Positions 48,522-58,778 are shown, counted from the stretch's first letter. The stretch: 64,000 nucleotides of DNA from Bacillus thuringiensis (GCF_014932895.1 NZ_JACYOF010000001.1:849937-913936); one strand, 5' to 3'. Numbers and translations: made by a program. The notes: generated from the letters alone by a model not told the origin.

Positions 48522-49079
48522 TTATTTTATTTTTTTAATAATTTTTGCAGGATTCCCACCAACTACAACATTATCCGGCACATCTTTCGTTACAACGGCG
48601 CCAGATGCGATGACCGCATTATCTCCAATTGTTACACCTGGATTAATAATCGCTCTTCCGCCAATCCATACGTTATCGCCAATTGTAACTGGTTTTCCGT
48701 ATTCTGATCCGCTTATGCGTTCTACTGGATCAAGCGGGTGCGTCGCTGTATAAATGTGAACACCTGGAGCTAACATACAGTTCACTCCGATTGTTACTGG
48801 ACATACGTCTAAAATCGTACAATCAAAGTTCGCGTAAAAATTTTCGCCAACATGAATGTTATAGCCGTAATCACATCTAAAAGAAGATTCTAGATGAATA
48901 TTATCTCCTGTCGTTCCAAATAGTTCTTTAACAATTTCACTACGCTCTTTTAATTTCACTTCTGGCGTATCATTTAATTTTCTCGTTAATATACGCGCTT
49001 GCTCTCTCTCTTGTACTAAAACTGGATCAGCTGGTATGTACATTTCTCCTAGTATCATTTTTTCTTTTTCTGTTTTCAT
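48522..49079 (-). CDS. maa: Maltose O-acetyltransferase family protein
   Basis: A 185-residue left-handed beta-helix acetyltransferase. Its N-terminal helix region is [19 protein letters not shown], followed by hexapeptide repeats such as [20 protein letters not shown] and the typical HPLDP loop with the catalytic His (about residue 114). AAAGGGG precedes the ATG at 49079. It acetylates sugars such as maltose or galactosides; exact substrate uncertain. Confidence 0.85.
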   Translation of the reverse strand: MKTEKEKMILGEMYIPADPVLVQEREQARILTRKLNDTPEVKLKERSEIVKELFGTTGDNIHLESSFRCDYGYNIHVGENFYANFDCTILDVCPVTIGVNCMLAPGVHIYTATHPLDPVERISGSEYGKPVTIGDNVWIGGRAIINPGVTIGDNAVIASGAVVTKDVPDNVVVGGNPAKIIKKIK

Positions 49080-49130
49080 TTTACTATCCCCTTTAACTCG
49101 TATATATAAGTTGAACAACTACATCATAAC

Positions 49131-49255
49131 ATAAAATGCAACTATAATCAGCCCGCACCAATCGGGCGTTTACGGGCAGTTGATCCCCCACCTAACTTCT
49201 TTGCTCTAACCGAATTTTGAGGTGGGAGTTTTACTGTCCGTTAATGCGGGATAAA
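49131..49255 (+). repeat. Copy E of the bcr1-like repeat, short form
   Basis: 125 bp with ATAAA at both ends; its first arm is slightly altered (ATAAAATGCAACTATAATCA) but the main stem and the final TTAATGCGGGATAAA are intact. It lies between maa and acsA. Confidence 0.82.
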
Positions 49256-49258
49256 AAA

Positions 49259-49298
49259 GAAAGGCCTGAACATATTACTTGTTCAGACCTTTCTCTCT
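49259..49298 (-). terminator. Terminator after acsA
   Basis: AAAGGTCTGAACA / TGTTCAGGCCTTT type stem on the minus strand, followed by TCTTTTTT. Confidence 0.8.
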
Positions 49299-51016
49299 TA
49301 ATCTTCCATCGTTGATAAGTCACCTGTTGGTAAGTTTAACTCCCACGCTTTTAATACACGGCGCATAATTTTACCACTTCTCGTTTTTGGTAATTTATCT
49401 CTAAATTCAATTTGTCGTGGCGCTGCATGAGCTGCTAGGCCTTTCTTTACAAATTGACGAATTTCTTCTTTTAAGTCTTCAGATGGTTCGTACCCTGCAC
49501 GAAGCGCAATAAATGCTTTAATGATTTCTCCGCGCACTGGATCTGGAATACCAATTACACCAGCTTCTGCAACAGCAGTATGCTCGATTAGTTTACTTTC
49601 TACTTCAAACGGACCAACGCGCTCTCCTGATGTCATAATTACATCATCAATGCGACCTTGGAACCAGAAGTACCCATCTTCATCCATATAAGCTGAGTCA
49701 CCTGATACATACCAATCCCCTGGCATGAAATAAGACTCATATTTTTGCGGGTTATTCCAGATTGCACGCATCATAGCTGGCCAACCTTTAGCAATTGCTA
49801 AGTTCCCCATTGTGTATGGAGGCACTTCATTTCCTTCATTATCAACAATCGCTGCTTTCACACCTGGAATTGGTTTACCCATTGAACCTGGACGGATTTC
49901 CATACAAGGATAGTTACAAATAACTTGCCCACCTGTTTCTGTCATCCACCACGTATCATGAATACGAAGTCCAAATGCATTCATACCCCAGCGAATTACT
50001 TCTGGATTTAATGGCTCACCAACGCTTAATACGTGGCGTACTTGTGATAAGTCGTATTTTTTAATTGCGTCTTGTCCAGCTCCCATTAACATACGGAAAG
50101 CTGTTGGTGCGCTATACCAAACTGTTACACCGTAATCTTGTAACGCTTCATACCACGCTTCTGGACTAAAGCGTCCACCTAAAATAACATTTGATGCTCC
50201 AACTAACCACGGTGCAAAAATACCGTATGCAGTTCCAGTTACCCAGCCTGGGTCAGCTGTGCACCAATATACGTCATCTTCTTTTAAATCTAATACCCAT
50301 TTCGCTGTTTGATAATGCTGAACCATTGCATTTTGCGCATGGAGAACACCTTTTGGTTTACCAGTAGAACCAGATGTGTAGTGAAGAATTAAACCATCTT
50401 CACGGCCTAGCCATTCGATATGTAATTCTTTTGAAGCTTGTTCAAATAAAGGATTGAACGCTACAGTTTTACCGCCTTCTTCTACATTATCTCCAACAAG
50501 GAAGACTGTTTTTAAAGCAGGTAAATCATTTAATGGTACACGCTCTAACAATTCAGGAGTTGTAATTAACACCTTTGCTTCGCTATCTTCTAAGCGATCG
50601 CGAACTGCGCCTTCCATAAATGCTTCAAATAGCGGTCCAACAATTGCTCCTAATTTCACTGCACCAAGAAGTGCGAAATATAATTCTGGAGAACGTGGCA
50701 TAAAAATAAAAACGCGATCGCCTTTTTCAACATCGCCATAATTTTTCAGGACGTTTCCTGCTTTATTAGAAAAATCCTTCATTTCCTTAAATGTATATTT
50801 CTCTTTTCGCGATCCATCTTGATAATAAAGGGCTACTTTATTCTTTCGATCGGATTTCGCATGCTTATCAATTGCCTCATACGCCATATTCACTCGGCCT
50901 GTTTCATTCCAAGTAAAATTTTTATTAACCTCTTCCCAGTTAAAATTCGCGTATGCCTCTTCATAATTCGGCAAATTATTTTCTCCTTTAATGACAGGAA
51001 GCGTTTCTACTTTCAT
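49298..51016 (-). CDS. acsA: Acetyl-CoA synthetase
   Basis: A 572-residue AMP-forming ligase that activates acetate. The AMP-binding motif HYTSGSTGKPKGVLH (about residue 212) and the C-terminal lysine site PKTRSGKIMRRVLK (about residue 548) are intact; that lysine is the one acetylated by AcuA in B. subtilis. AGGAGGGGG precedes the ATG. Divergent from acuABC, the arrangement known from B. subtilis. Confidence 0.95.
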   Translation of the reverse strand: MKVETLPVIKGENNLPNYEEAYANFNWEEVNKNFTWNETGRVNMAYEAIDKHAKSDRKNKVALYYQDGSRKEKYTFKEMKDFSNKAGNVLKNYGDVEKGDRVFIFMPRSPELYFALLGAVKLGAIVGPLFEAFMEGAVRDRLEDSEAKVLITTPELLERVPLNDLPALKTVFLVGDNVEEGGKTVAFNPLFEQASKELHIEWLGREDGLILHYTSGSTGKPKGVLHAQNAMVQHYQTAKWVLDLKEDDVYWCTADPGWVTGTAYGIFAPWLVGASNVILGGRFSPEAWYEALQDYGVTVWYSAPTAFRMLMGAGQDAIKKYDLSQVRHVLSVGEPLNPEVIRWGMNAFGLRIHDTWWMTETGGQVICNYPCMEIRPGSMGKPIPGVKAAIVDNEGNEVPPYTMGNLAIAKGWPAMMRAIWNNPQKYESYFMPGDWYVSGDSAYMDEDGYFWFQGRIDDVIMTSGERVGPFEVESKLIEHTAVAEAGVIGIPDPVRGEIIKAFIALRAGYEPSEDLKEEIRQFVKKGLAAHAAPRQIEFRDKLPKTRSGKIMRRVLKAWELNLPTGDLSTMED

Positions 51017-51070
51017 ACTTTACATCCCCCTCCTATGTATTCTATTATCTATTATAATAATATTATTTAA

Positions 51071-51085
51071 AATTTTCAGTATATT
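51071..51085. promoter_or_regulatory. CodY-like box in the acsA-acuA region
   Basis: AATTTTCAGTATATT matches the CodY motif at 13 of 15 positions. It lies in the divergent promoter region; acsA is a CodY and CcpA target in B. subtilis. No good cre site was found here. Confidence 0.4.
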
Positions 51086-51192
51086 TGTTGGTTTTTAGAC
51101 AAATTTTTAATGACAAATTTCGATTCACATCGCATATATTATAAAGTACGATATTAATAGATTCACAAACCCTCAAGGTGGTGAGCAATACA

Positions 51193-51825
51193 TTGATCCA
51201 TAAAAAAATATACAATGCTAGAAACTTAAAAACAGCGAAAGGAACTTTAATTATTGAAGGTCCTGTCTCTACACATAATCTTGAAATGTATGAATTTCAT
51301 CCAGATTTAGTTGCGTTTCGTCCTGCCGAGCAGCAATATAAAGCAATTGTCGAAATTTCTAAATTACCAGAAGCTCGTCTCATTATTGCTAGACATGACC
51401 AAATAATCGTTGGATATGTTACATACTTGTATCCTGATCCACTCGAACGATGGTCAGAAGGAAAAATGGAAAACTTAATTGAACTCGGGGCAATTGAAGT
51501 AGTCCCAGCCTTCCGCGGGAGCTCTGTCGGAAAGAACTTATTAGAAGTGTCTATGATGGATGATTATATGGAAGATTACATTATATTGACGACTGAATAT
51601 TATTGGCACTGGGATTTGAAACAAACAGGCTTAAATGTTTGGGAATACCGAAAAGTAATGGAAAAGATGATGAACGCGGGCGGCTTACAATGGATGGCTA
51701 CAGATGATCCTGAAATTTGTTCACATCCTGCCAACTGTTTAATGGTCCGCATCGGTAAACGCGTTGATACGGATTCTATTCAAGCATTTGATCGTCTACG
51801 TTTTCACAATCGTTTTATGTATTAA
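51193..51825 (+). CDS. acuA: Acetoin utilization protein AcuA, protein acetyltransferase
   Basis: A 210-residue GNAT enzyme that acetylates and inactivates AcsA. The C-terminal acetyltransferase part includes ELGAIEVVPAFRGSSVGKNL (about residue 97). The TTG at 51193 with AAGGTGG 8 bases upstream gives exactly the length of B. subtilis AcuA; the GTG codons before it are part of the ribosome site. First gene of acuABC. Confidence 0.92.
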   Translation: MIHKKIYNARNLKTAKGTLIIEGPVSTHNLEMYEFHPDLVAFRPAEQQYKAIVEISKLPEARLIIARHDQIIVGYVTYLYPDPLERWSEGKMENLIELGAIEVVPAFRGSSVGKNLLEVSMMDDYMEDYIILTTEYYWHWDLKQTGLNVWEYRKVMEKMMNAGGLQWMATDDPEICSHPANCLMVRIGKRVDTDSIQAFDRLRFHNRFMY

Positions 51826-51842
51826 TAAAGGGGGCAACTGGA

Positions 51843-52487
51843 ATGATTGTAGAAGAAATTATGAATCAAAATGTAGTGACACTACATCCAAACGATACAA
51901 TCGAAACAGCAATCCGAACGATACGTACGAAAGGCATTCGGCACATTCCAATTGTCGATCAAAATAATCATGTCGTAGGCATTATTTCTGATCGGGATGT
52001 AAGAGATGCAAGTCCATCTATTCTAGATGAACAAGTTTCACTCGATATGCTGAAACAACCGCTCGAACTCATTATGAAACATCCCGTTATGACTTGCCAT
52101 CCTCTCGATTTCGTTGAGGAAATTGCGACTTTATTTTTTGAAAATAAAATTGGCTGTCTTCCTGTTACAAAGGCCGGAAAGTTAGTTGGAATCATTTCTG
52201 AGTCTACGGTACTACACACGTTAGTAAAATTAACAGGCGCACATCAACCAAGTTCACAAATTGAAATCCAAGTAAAAAATGAACCTGGTATTCTCGGAAA
52301 AGTCGTTGCTATTTTTAGTGATTTACAAATAAATATCGTGAGCGTTCTCGTCTACCCAGCAAAAGATGAGAATGAGAAAGTACTCGTTTTCCGCATTCAA
52401 ACGATGAATCCTCTAAAAGTAATTGACGCACTTGAAGCAGAAGGCTACCGCGTATTATGGCCGAACATCATGGGGATGCAAGCATGA
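51843..52487 (+). CDS. acuB: Acetoin utilization protein AcuB, CBS and ACT domains
   Basis: A 214-residue protein with a CBS pair (about 1-125, with VVGIISDRDVRD) and a C-terminal ACT-like domain (about 136-205, with NEPGILGKVVAIFSD). GGGGGC precedes the ATG. Middle gene of acuABC; its stop overlaps the acuC start. It may sense nucleotides, but its action on AcuA/AcuC is not known. Confidence 0.92.
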   Translation: MIVEEIMNQNVVTLHPNDTIETAIRTIRTKGIRHIPIVDQNNHVVGIISDRDVRDASPSILDEQVSLDMLKQPLELIMKHPVMTCHPLDFVEEIATLFFENKIGCLPVTKAGKLVGIISESTVLHTLVKLTGAHQPSSQIEIQVKNEPGILGKVVAIFSDLQINIVSVLVYPAKDENEKVLVFRIQTMNPLKVIDALEAEGYRVLWPNIMGMQA

Positions 52488-53650
52488 GTAGCGCATTTAT
52501 TTATTCGGATGACTTTCGGGGCTACTCCTTTAGCCCTGAACATCCTTTTAACCAACTGCGCGTCACACTTACGTATGACCTATTGCAAAAAAGCGGTTTT
52601 ATCTCTCCTTCTCAAGTCATCTCGCCACGAATGGCTACAGATGAAGAGATTGCCTATATTCATACCGAGGAGTACATAAATGCGGTAAAACGTGCTGGAG
52701 AAGGAAAGTTAGAAAAATCAATTGCGATGACATACGGACTCGGAACAGAAGATACACCGATGTTTCCAAATATGCACGAAGCAAGTGCATTACTCGTTGG
52801 CGGTACGTTAACAGCTGTCGATGCTGTTCTTTCCGGGAAAGTAAAGCACGCTCTCAATTTAGGAGGCGGCTTACATCACGGCTTTCGCGGTAAAGCATCT
52901 GGCTTTTGCATTTATAACGATAGCTCCATCGCAATGAAATACATTCAAAAGAAATACGGTTTACGCGTTTTATATATTGATACAGATGCTCATCACGGTG
53001 ATGGCGTTCAATGGTCTTTTTACGACGATCCTAACGTATGCACCATTTCGTTACATGAAACAGGGCGGTATTTATTCCCTGGAACTGGCGCTGTAAATGA
53101 ACGCGGGCAAGGGAATGGTTATAGTTATTCTTTTAACGTTCCACTCGATGCTTTTACAGAAGATGCATCCTTTCTAGAATCATATCGAACGGTTGTAAAA
53201 GAAGTTGCAGCATACTTTAAACCGGATATTATTTTAACGCAAAATGGTGCTGATGCGCATTATTACGACCCACTTACACACCTTTGCGCAACGATAAACA
53301 TTTACCGCGAAATACCGAAGCTCGCTCGTGAAATTGCTAATGAATATTGCGACGGTCGCTGGATTGCTGTCGGCGGCGGTGGCTATGACTTATGGCGCGT
53401 CGTCCCAAGAGCTTGGGCACTCATTTGGCTCGAAATGAACAACATCCAAAACATCTCAGGTTATCTCCCTCCAGAATGGATTGACGCTTGGAAAGGACAA
53501 GCAGAAACAGAACTTCCTCTCACATGGGAAGATCCAGACAACATGTATAAACCTATCCCTCGAAAACCAGAAATTGAAGAAAAAAATGCATTAACTGTAG
53601 CGAAATCCCTCGAAATTATTCGGAATAATATGACAAAGTCTTTATATTAA
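52484..53650 (+). CDS. acuC: Acetoin utilization protein AcuC, protein deacetylase
   Basis: A 388-residue class I/II histone-deacetylase-type enzyme that removes acetyl groups from AcsA-lysine in B. subtilis. Catalytic motifs are intact: GGGLHHGFRGKASGFC (about 130-145) and DTDAHHGDGVQW (about 166-177). The ATG at 52484 overlaps the acuB stop (ATGA). Last gene of acuABC. Confidence 0.94.
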   Translation: MSSAFIYSDDFRGYSFSPEHPFNQLRVTLTYDLLQKSGFISPSQVISPRMATDEEIAYIHTEEYINAVKRAGEGKLEKSIAMTYGLGTEDTPMFPNMHEASALLVGGTLTAVDAVLSGKVKHALNLGGGLHHGFRGKASGFCIYNDSSIAMKYIQKKYGLRVLYIDTDAHHGDGVQWSFYDDPNVCTISLHETGRYLFPGTGAVNERGQGNGYSYSFNVPLDAFTEDASFLESYRTVVKEVAAYFKPDIILTQNGADAHYYDPLTHLCATINIYREIPKLAREIANEYCDGRWIAVGGGGYDLWRVVPRAWALIWLEMNNIQNISGYLPPEWIDAWKGQAETELPLTWEDPDNMYKPIPRKPEIEEKNALTVAKSLEIIRNNMTKSLY

Positions 53651-53652
53651 GC

Positions 53653-53688
53653 AGAAAGGAGGCTCGTTTTTAACAGCCTCCTTTTATT
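53653..53688 (+). terminator. Terminator after acuABC
   Basis: AAAGGAGGCT and AGCCTCCTTTT with a 10-base loop. Confidence 0.85.
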
Positions 53689-53826
53689 CATAGTTTACTA
53701 TCATTGTCGTTTTTTGTTGTTAAGTCGATATTCCGTGTCGAATCGCTGATATATTTTAAAAATCGCTGATGTTTTTCGGTTACTAATGGACTAGCCATGA
53801 ATCTAATAAGAAAGGGTAGTGATATT

Positions 53827-54684
53827 ATGTGGAAACAACAAATAGTTCACACGAAACGTGGCACATTCGAACTCTTTACAAAAGGCAATGGTGAACCGCT
53901 TTGTATTACACATCACTATTCACAATTTAATGAAACTGGCGATTACTTTGCAGAAGTTTTCACTTCTACACATCGTGTATTCCTCATTAATTTACGAGAC
54001 GCCGGTCATTCTGCAAAAGCACAGTCAGAAAACGAATTACGTATGATCGAAACGATTCACGACTTAGAAGCGGTACGTGAAGCTTTGCAATTTCCTACAT
54101 GGCATTTCGCTGGTCATTCGACAGGCGGTATGCTTGGACTTCTATACGCGATTACATATCCAAATTCCTTACAATCATTAGTTATCGTTGGAGCTGCAGC
54201 CAGTAACTATACCGAAACATCATTTTGTATTTATCACCCAGCACACCCACAGTTTCATTATATGCAAGAGCTTATCGAGAATTTAAAAAGCCCCCATCTT
54301 ACAAATGAAGAAAGAAAAGAATTATCTATTAAACGAACAAAATTATCTTTATACAAACCCGAAAACTATAACTCTTATTTTTGTAAACCAATCCAAAAAA
54401 CAATGTCCGCTAGCCGGATGGACACTTTCGCACATGAATATCCGTTATTAGATTTAAGAAAGTCATTACCTTCTATTCAAACAAAGACGCTTATTATATG
54501 CGGCAGACATGATGTACAGTGCCCCATTCAATATTCTATTGAGGTGCATAAGGGCATACGTGATTCTATCTTCGTTCCATTTGAGGACAGTAACCATTAT
54601 CCTTTTTTAGAAGAAGTCACTAAGTTCACTTCTTCTACTCAAGAATTTTATAAATCGTTACACCCAAAAAGTATCAGGTACTAA
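53827..54684 (+). CDS. Alpha/beta hydrolase
   Basis: A 285-residue alpha/beta-hydrolase-fold protein with the nucleophile elbow GHSTGGMLG (about residue 98), an acid in CGRHDVQCP (about residue 230) and a final histidine in EDSNHYPF. Substrate unknown. AAAGGG lies 10 bases before the ATG at 53827; ten upstream codons are not used. Confidence 0.82.
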   Translation: MWKQQIVHTKRGTFELFTKGNGEPLCITHHYSQFNETGDYFAEVFTSTHRVFLINLRDAGHSAKAQSENELRMIETIHDLEAVREALQFPTWHFAGHSTGGMLGLLYAITYPNSLQSLVIVGAAASNYTETSFCIYHPAHPQFHYMQELIENLKSPHLTNEERKELSIKRTKLSLYKPENYNSYFCKPIQKTMSASRMDTFAHEYPLLDLRKSLPSIQTKTLIICGRHDVQCPIQYSIEVHKGIRDSIFVPFEDSNHYPFLEEVTKFTSSTQEFYKSLHPKSIRY

Positions 54685-54705
54685 ACCTGCTACTTTTTTC
54701 ATATT

Positions 54706-55290
54706 TTATTTCCCTACAAATGTAACTTGTTCGCCAGTTGCCCAGCCTCCCATTGGTACAACTGTATACTTCATCCCCTGTTGCAGGGTTGCACCGTTTT
54801 GTAAATCAAAGATTCCTACTGCACCTTTTCGAGAGCTGAAACGATATTGTGCTTCTACTTTATTTCCGTCTTCACTTTGTAATTCTACTTTTCTACCAGC
54901 AAAGAGTTCCATGTTCGGATCTTTGTCTAATGTAACTTGAATAGATTTATTATCTATTGCTTCTGCACTTTGAATTACTAACGGAGCGATAGACGAAGCA
55001 GTAAACTTCGGATTTTTAACTGTTGCCCAATCAGATGTAATTGTGTACTCCGTTCCTGGTTTCAATATTTGGCCAGCAGGTAAGCGGAATTTAGGCGCTT
55101 GTCTACCATCGGACGCTTGTGTAAACGGAACATATCCAACTTCAATTTTTTCACCTGAACTTGCTGTAATTGTTAATTTTCTATCACGAAGTGAAGAAAT
55201 TATTTGATATTTTTTACCGTCTTTATCTTTATTTTCATCATCTAGTTGGAAGGCTTGATTACCTCTGCCTGCTTTATACGCTTCAATACA
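54706..55290 (-). pseudogene. 3' remnant of a large beta-rich surface-type protein
   Basis: About 195 codons of continuous coding frame without a start, through GRGNQAFQLDDENKDKDGKK, KPGTEYTITSDW and GMKYTVVPMGGWATGEQV. The beta-rich, Thr/Lys/Asp-rich, repeated TEYTI/KYTV pattern resembles Ig-like domains of S-layer type proteins. A complete frame is cut at about 55285, where the opposite strand becomes an ankyrin gene end. No signal peptide or SLH domain is left. Confidence 0.55.
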
Positions 55291-55373
55291 ACAATGGTGT
55301 TACCCCGCTGCAACATGCTCGTTCTCATAACTTTGAAGAGATAGAGAAAATTTTGTTAGAGGGGGATAAGTAA
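55284..55373 (+). pseudogene. 3' end of an ankyrin-repeat gene
   Basis: The last 28-29 codons, NNGVTPLQHARSHNFEEIEK and on to a TAA at 55371-55373, form one ankyrin repeat and its cap. There is no start; the frame runs into the minus-strand remnant. Both genes lost their 5' parts at the same point. Confidence 0.55.
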
Positions 55374-55464
55374 AAAATTAAAAATCCTACTTTTTGCCTC
55401 CCTCCTACGCCCTATGCTACATTTAACCCGTCAATAAAATATTGCTAATAAGGTGGTAATAAAC

Positions 55465-56391
55465 ATGAACAAACCTAAAATCGGAATGATTGGTCTTGGA
55501 AATATTGCACAGAAAGCCTATCTCCCAACACTTACAAAAGAAACAAATTGGAATTTTGTAGGGGCGTTTACACCTAACGCAGAGAAAAGAAAACAAATTT
55601 GCCAGCAATATCGTATTCAAGACTTCCATTCTATTGAAACGTTAGCTTCGGAATGTGATGCAATCTTCGTTCATAGTTCAACTGCTACCCATTATGAAAT
55701 CGTTTCTGAACTTCTAAAAAAAGGAATCGATGTTTATGTAGATAAGCCGTTAGCAGCTACAGTAGAGCAAGCTGAAAAACTAGTCGAAATGAGTGAAAAG
55801 TATAATCGAAAGTTAATGGTTGGATTTAATCGCCGCTTCGTTCCTATGTATGTCGCTGCAAAAGAGCAGGCTAATGATATTTCATGGATTCGGATTGAAA
55901 AGCACCGCACAAATAAAGTAGGACCATATACGTATGACTTTACTATGTTAGATGATTACTTACATATTGTAGATACTGCTCGCTGGCTAGCTAATGATGA
56001 CCTTAACGTCGTTCACAATATGATGCAAATAAATGAAAAGAATGAACTTCTTTACGGCCATCATACATATACAACTGCAAATAGACTTTTACTTTCTACA
56101 GCGATGCACCGCCACGCTGGTACAAATTTAGAACAAATTGAACTTGTGACGACAGGTAAAATCATTCGCGTAAAAAATATGAACACATTTGAAATTGAGC
56201 AGGAAAACTCCGTTTCACAAAGTGGTTCACCATCATGGGAAACAACGTTAAAACAACGCGGTTTTGAAGATGCTGTTCATCATTTTATCGAATGTGTACA
56301 TGGGGATACAAAGCCTATAGTAGATGGATTAGAAGGATTAAAATCTCAGCAAATGCTCCAATCTCTACTACAAGCTGCAAACAAAAATTAA
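55465..56391 (+). CDS. Gfo/Idh/MocA family oxidoreductase
   Basis: A 308-residue NAD(P)-dependent oxidoreductase. Nucleotide site GMIGLGNIAQKAYLP at the N terminus and the catalytic EKP-type motif as DVYVDKPLAA (about residue 92) with Asp in place of Glu. The C-terminal half is the usual beta-sheet domain. AAGGTGGT precedes the ATG at 55465. Substrate unknown, probably a sugar or inositol derivative. Confidence 0.82.
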   Translation: MNKPKIGMIGLGNIAQKAYLPTLTKETNWNFVGAFTPNAEKRKQICQQYRIQDFHSIETLASECDAIFVHSSTATHYEIVSELLKKGIDVYVDKPLAATVEQAEKLVEMSEKYNRKLMVGFNRRFVPMYVAAKEQANDISWIRIEKHRTNKVGPYTYDFTMLDDYLHIVDTARWLANDDLNVVHNMMQINEKNELLYGHHTYTTANRLLLSTAMHRHAGTNLEQIELVTTGKIIRVKNMNTFEIEQENSVSQSGSPSWETTLKQRGFEDAVHHFIECVHGDTKPIVDGLEGLKSQQMLQSLLQAANKN

Positions 56392-56519
56392 AACGGATAC
56401 ATTTTTCAGAATTTACTTTCATTCCCATTTCCCCTTTATTTCTATCAAAAATTTCTATAGAATATGTTGATAGGAATTATAAATTTCATATTGAATCGTG
56501 GAAAGGATGGGAATAACAC

Positions 56520-56912
56520 ATGTGGAACGAGTTTAAAAAGTTCGCCTTCAAAGGGAATGTCGTTGATTTAGCTGTCGGGGTTGTAATCGGTGCTGCATTC
56601 GGTAAAATCGTTAGTTCTTTAGTAAAAGATATCATTACACCATTACTTGGTATGGTACTTGGTGGCGTTGACTTTACAGATTTACAATTTGGATATGGTA
56701 AATCAGCTGTTATGTATGGTAACTTCATCCAAACAATTTTTGATTTCTTAATTATTGCAGCTTCGATCTTTATGTTTGTTAAAGTTTTCAACACCCTAAC
56801 ATCTAAAAAAGAAGAAGAGGAAGAAATTCCAGAACCAACAAAAGAAGAAGAACTTCTTAGCGAAATTCGCGACTTACTAAAACAACAAAATTCTTCTAAA
56901 GATAGAGCATAA
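56520..56912 (+). CDS. mscL: Large-conductance mechanosensitive channel
   Basis: A 130-residue channel that opens on osmotic downshock. Two membrane helices (about 14-42 and 68-92) with the pore-lining pattern [17 protein letters not shown], then a charged Glu/Lys C-terminal helix. GAAAGGATGGG precedes the ATG. Its own terminator follows. Confidence 0.93.
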   Translation: MWNEFKKFAFKGNVVDLAVGVVIGAAFGKIVSSLVKDIITPLLGMVLGGVDFTDLQFGYGKSAVMYGNFIQTIFDFLIIAASIFMFVKVFNTLTSKKEEEEEIPEPTKEEELLSEIRDLLKQQNSSKDRA

Positions 56913-56921
56913 TTGAACGGA

Positions 56922-56958
56922 TAAAAGGCATGTCCCTCTCGGGACATGCCTTTTCTAT
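56922..56958. terminator. Terminator after mscL and the 56962 gene
   Basis: AAAAGGCATGTCCC and GGGACATGCCTTTT with a TCTC loop. Confidence 0.88.
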
Positions 56959-56961
56959 ATG

Positions 56962-57234
56962 CTATAACGTTTCCGAATTCATATGAATGAATAAAATAAT
57001 ACCTGCAACCATAAGTACCATAATGCTACCTGCAAATAACGTAATACCGATAAACATAAAGTTCGTACTTATATTTATCGAAATACTTTCAGTAAAAATA
57101 GAAATTACATATGTGATAAGGGCAATTCCTGCAAGAATACTTCCTGGAACAAATCGCTTTAAACCATTTTGTTTTAACGTCATATATGCAAAAAAAGCAG
57201 TCGTGCAAAGCGTAATTATCCAAAGAATGATCAT
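56962..57234 (-). CDS. Small three-helix membrane protein, 90 aa
   Basis: Almost entirely hydrophobic, with membrane segments at about 2-18, 29-48 and 57-83. GGGGGAG lies 5 bases before the ATG. It recalls YesK-like small membrane proteins, without certainty. Shares a terminator with mscL. Confidence 0.6.
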   Translation of the reverse strand: MIILWIITLCTTAFFAYMTLKQNGLKRFVPGSILAGIALITYVISIFTESISINISTNFMFIGITLFAGSIMVLMVAGIILFIHMNSETL

Positions 57235-57309
57235 CTCTTCTCCCCCCTCACAAGCCTTTTCTTTCTATTATACATGACATTGCCCTATAATAGCTAAATT
57301 TGCATTTAT

Positions 57310-57459
57310 GTGACATATAACAAGGAATTCTATTCTATATTAGAGCCTAGAAGAACGGTTCACATTTCAGGAAAAGAATTGTACGCAAGATTTTTCCACG
57401 TTAAGAAAAATGAAACTGTAGATGCAGTAGCAAAAAAATACTATCCTGAATACGAATAA
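57310..57459 (+). pseudogene. Gene fragment, 49 codons
   Basis: A frame from a GTG (no ribosome site) reads EFYSILEPRRTVHISGKELY and ends AVAKKYYPEYE. Composition looks coding and a terminator follows, but the beginning is missing, so this is probably the 3' end of a lost gene. Not recognised. Confidence 0.35.
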
Positions 57460-57460
57460 A

Positions 57461-57492
57461 AGCTCACAGCAAATGCTGTGAGCTCTTTTATA
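57461..57492. terminator. Terminator after ccpA
   Basis: AAAGCTCACAGC and GCTGTGAGCTCTTTT with an AAAT loop; on the minus strand it ends in TTTT after the ccpA stop. Confidence 0.8.
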
Positions 57493-57493
57493 C

Positions 57494-58492
57494 TTACTTC
57501 GTTGAATCTCTAAATTGGATACGGTGAGGTAAGATAACAGTGTGATCTTCCACTTTTTCTTTGTTCATATATTTTGTTAATAGACGCATTGCTACTGCAC
57601 CGATATCATACATTGGTTGTACAACTGTTGAAAGCTGTGGACGAACCATTAATGCAAGGCGTGTATTATCGAAACCAAGTACTTCTATATCAGTTGGTAC
57701 GTTTAATCCAGCGTCTTGTGCTGCGTGGATTACACCTAGTGCCATTTCATCAGAAGATACGAAGATTGCTGTTGGCTTTTCATCAATGCTCCAAAGCTTT
57801 TCGAATGCTTCGATACCTGAATCATATGTGTAATCTCCATCAATTACAAGATTTTCATCATATGAAATACCTGCTTCTTCTAAAGCTTTTTTATAACCTT
57901 GTAACTTTTTCGCGCTTCCCGCTTTATCAATGAAAGGACCAGAAACGAAACCGATACGCTTATGCCCTTGCTCGATAAAGTGCTTCATTGCATCGTAAGC
58001 TGCTTGTGTATAATCAATATTTACTGATGGCGTTTCATTTTGCTCATCAAATGACGCTGCTAATACAATTGGCACTGGAGATTTTTTAAATTCTTCAATG
58101 TGAATGTCTGTAATATCCTCACCCATGAAAACAATTCCGTCCACTTGTTTTCCAAGCATCGTATTTAATAAATGGAACTCTTTCTCTTTGTTTTGGTCAG
58201 AGTTACTTAAAATGATGTTATATTTGTACATTGTTGCGATATCTTCAATTCCACGAGCAAGTTCTGCATAAAACGTATTTGAGATATCAGGAATAATAAC
58301 ACCTACTGTAGTTGTCTTCTTACTTGCTAGTCCACGTGCTACCGCATTTGGGCGGTATCCTAAACGATCAATTGCTTCTAATACTTTCTTTCTTGTTGTA
58401 GGCTTTACATTTGGGTTACCGTTCACAACACGAGATACGGTAGCCATTGAAACGTTTGCTTCGCGCGCTACATCATAAATTGTTACGTTCAT
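57494..58492 (-). CDS. ccpA: Catabolite control protein A
   Basis: A 332-residue LacI-family regulator that with HPr-Ser46-P represses or activates carbon genes at cre sites. N-terminal helix-turn-helix in [20 protein letters not shown], then the effector-binding domain. AAGGAG lies before the ATG at 58492; four upstream codons to 58504 are not used. Adjacent to aroA as in B. subtilis. A cre site upstream of ackA in this window is a likely target. Confidence 0.95.
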   Translation of the reverse strand: MNVTIYDVAREANVSMATVSRVVNGNPNVKPTTRKKVLEAIDRLGYRPNAVARGLASKKTTTVGVIIPDISNTFYAELARGIEDIATMYKYNIILSNSDQNKEKEFHLLNTMLGKQVDGIVFMGEDITDIHIEEFKKSPVPIVLAASFDEQNETPSVNIDYTQAAYDAMKHFIEQGHKRIGFVSGPFIDKAGSAKKLQGYKKALEEAGISYDENLVIDGDYTYDSGIEAFEKLWSIDEKPTAIFVSSDEMALGVIHAAQDAGLNVPTDIEVLGFDNTRLALMVRPQLSTVVQPMYDIGAVAMRLLTKYMNKEKVEDHTVILPHRIQFRDSTK

Positions 58493-58504
58493 CTCATCGC
58501 ACAC

Positions 58505-58778
58505 TCCTTCTATTTTTGTTATCTATTTTTATGTATCGGTTACTTGAATGAAAAAAAGACATCAACTCTATTTGCAGATGCCACCAATCGTCCCGAGTTC
58601 TTCCTTTTACTAATGATACGATAAAAACGCAGGCTCATACAATATTTTCCCGCAAAAGTTTCGAAAAAATTCGCTTCTTTTCTTGTATTTTCGTATTTTT
58701 TATGAAAAAAAGGGCATTTTTTGTAAAAAATAGATGTTCCATAAGTAGAAACCTCATTTTTTAACAGTACGATAATAA
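58505..58778. other. ccpA upstream region
   Basis: AT-rich with no supported gene; it must hold the ccpA promoter on the minus strand. No unambiguous -35/-10 pair was settled on. Confidence 0.4.

Noticed and set aside
48480-48525. Possible ECF promoter (TGAAC..CGTC) before the sigma operon
   Set aside because: Spacing between the two elements is about 13 bases, short of the usual 16-17, so autoregulation could not be supported.
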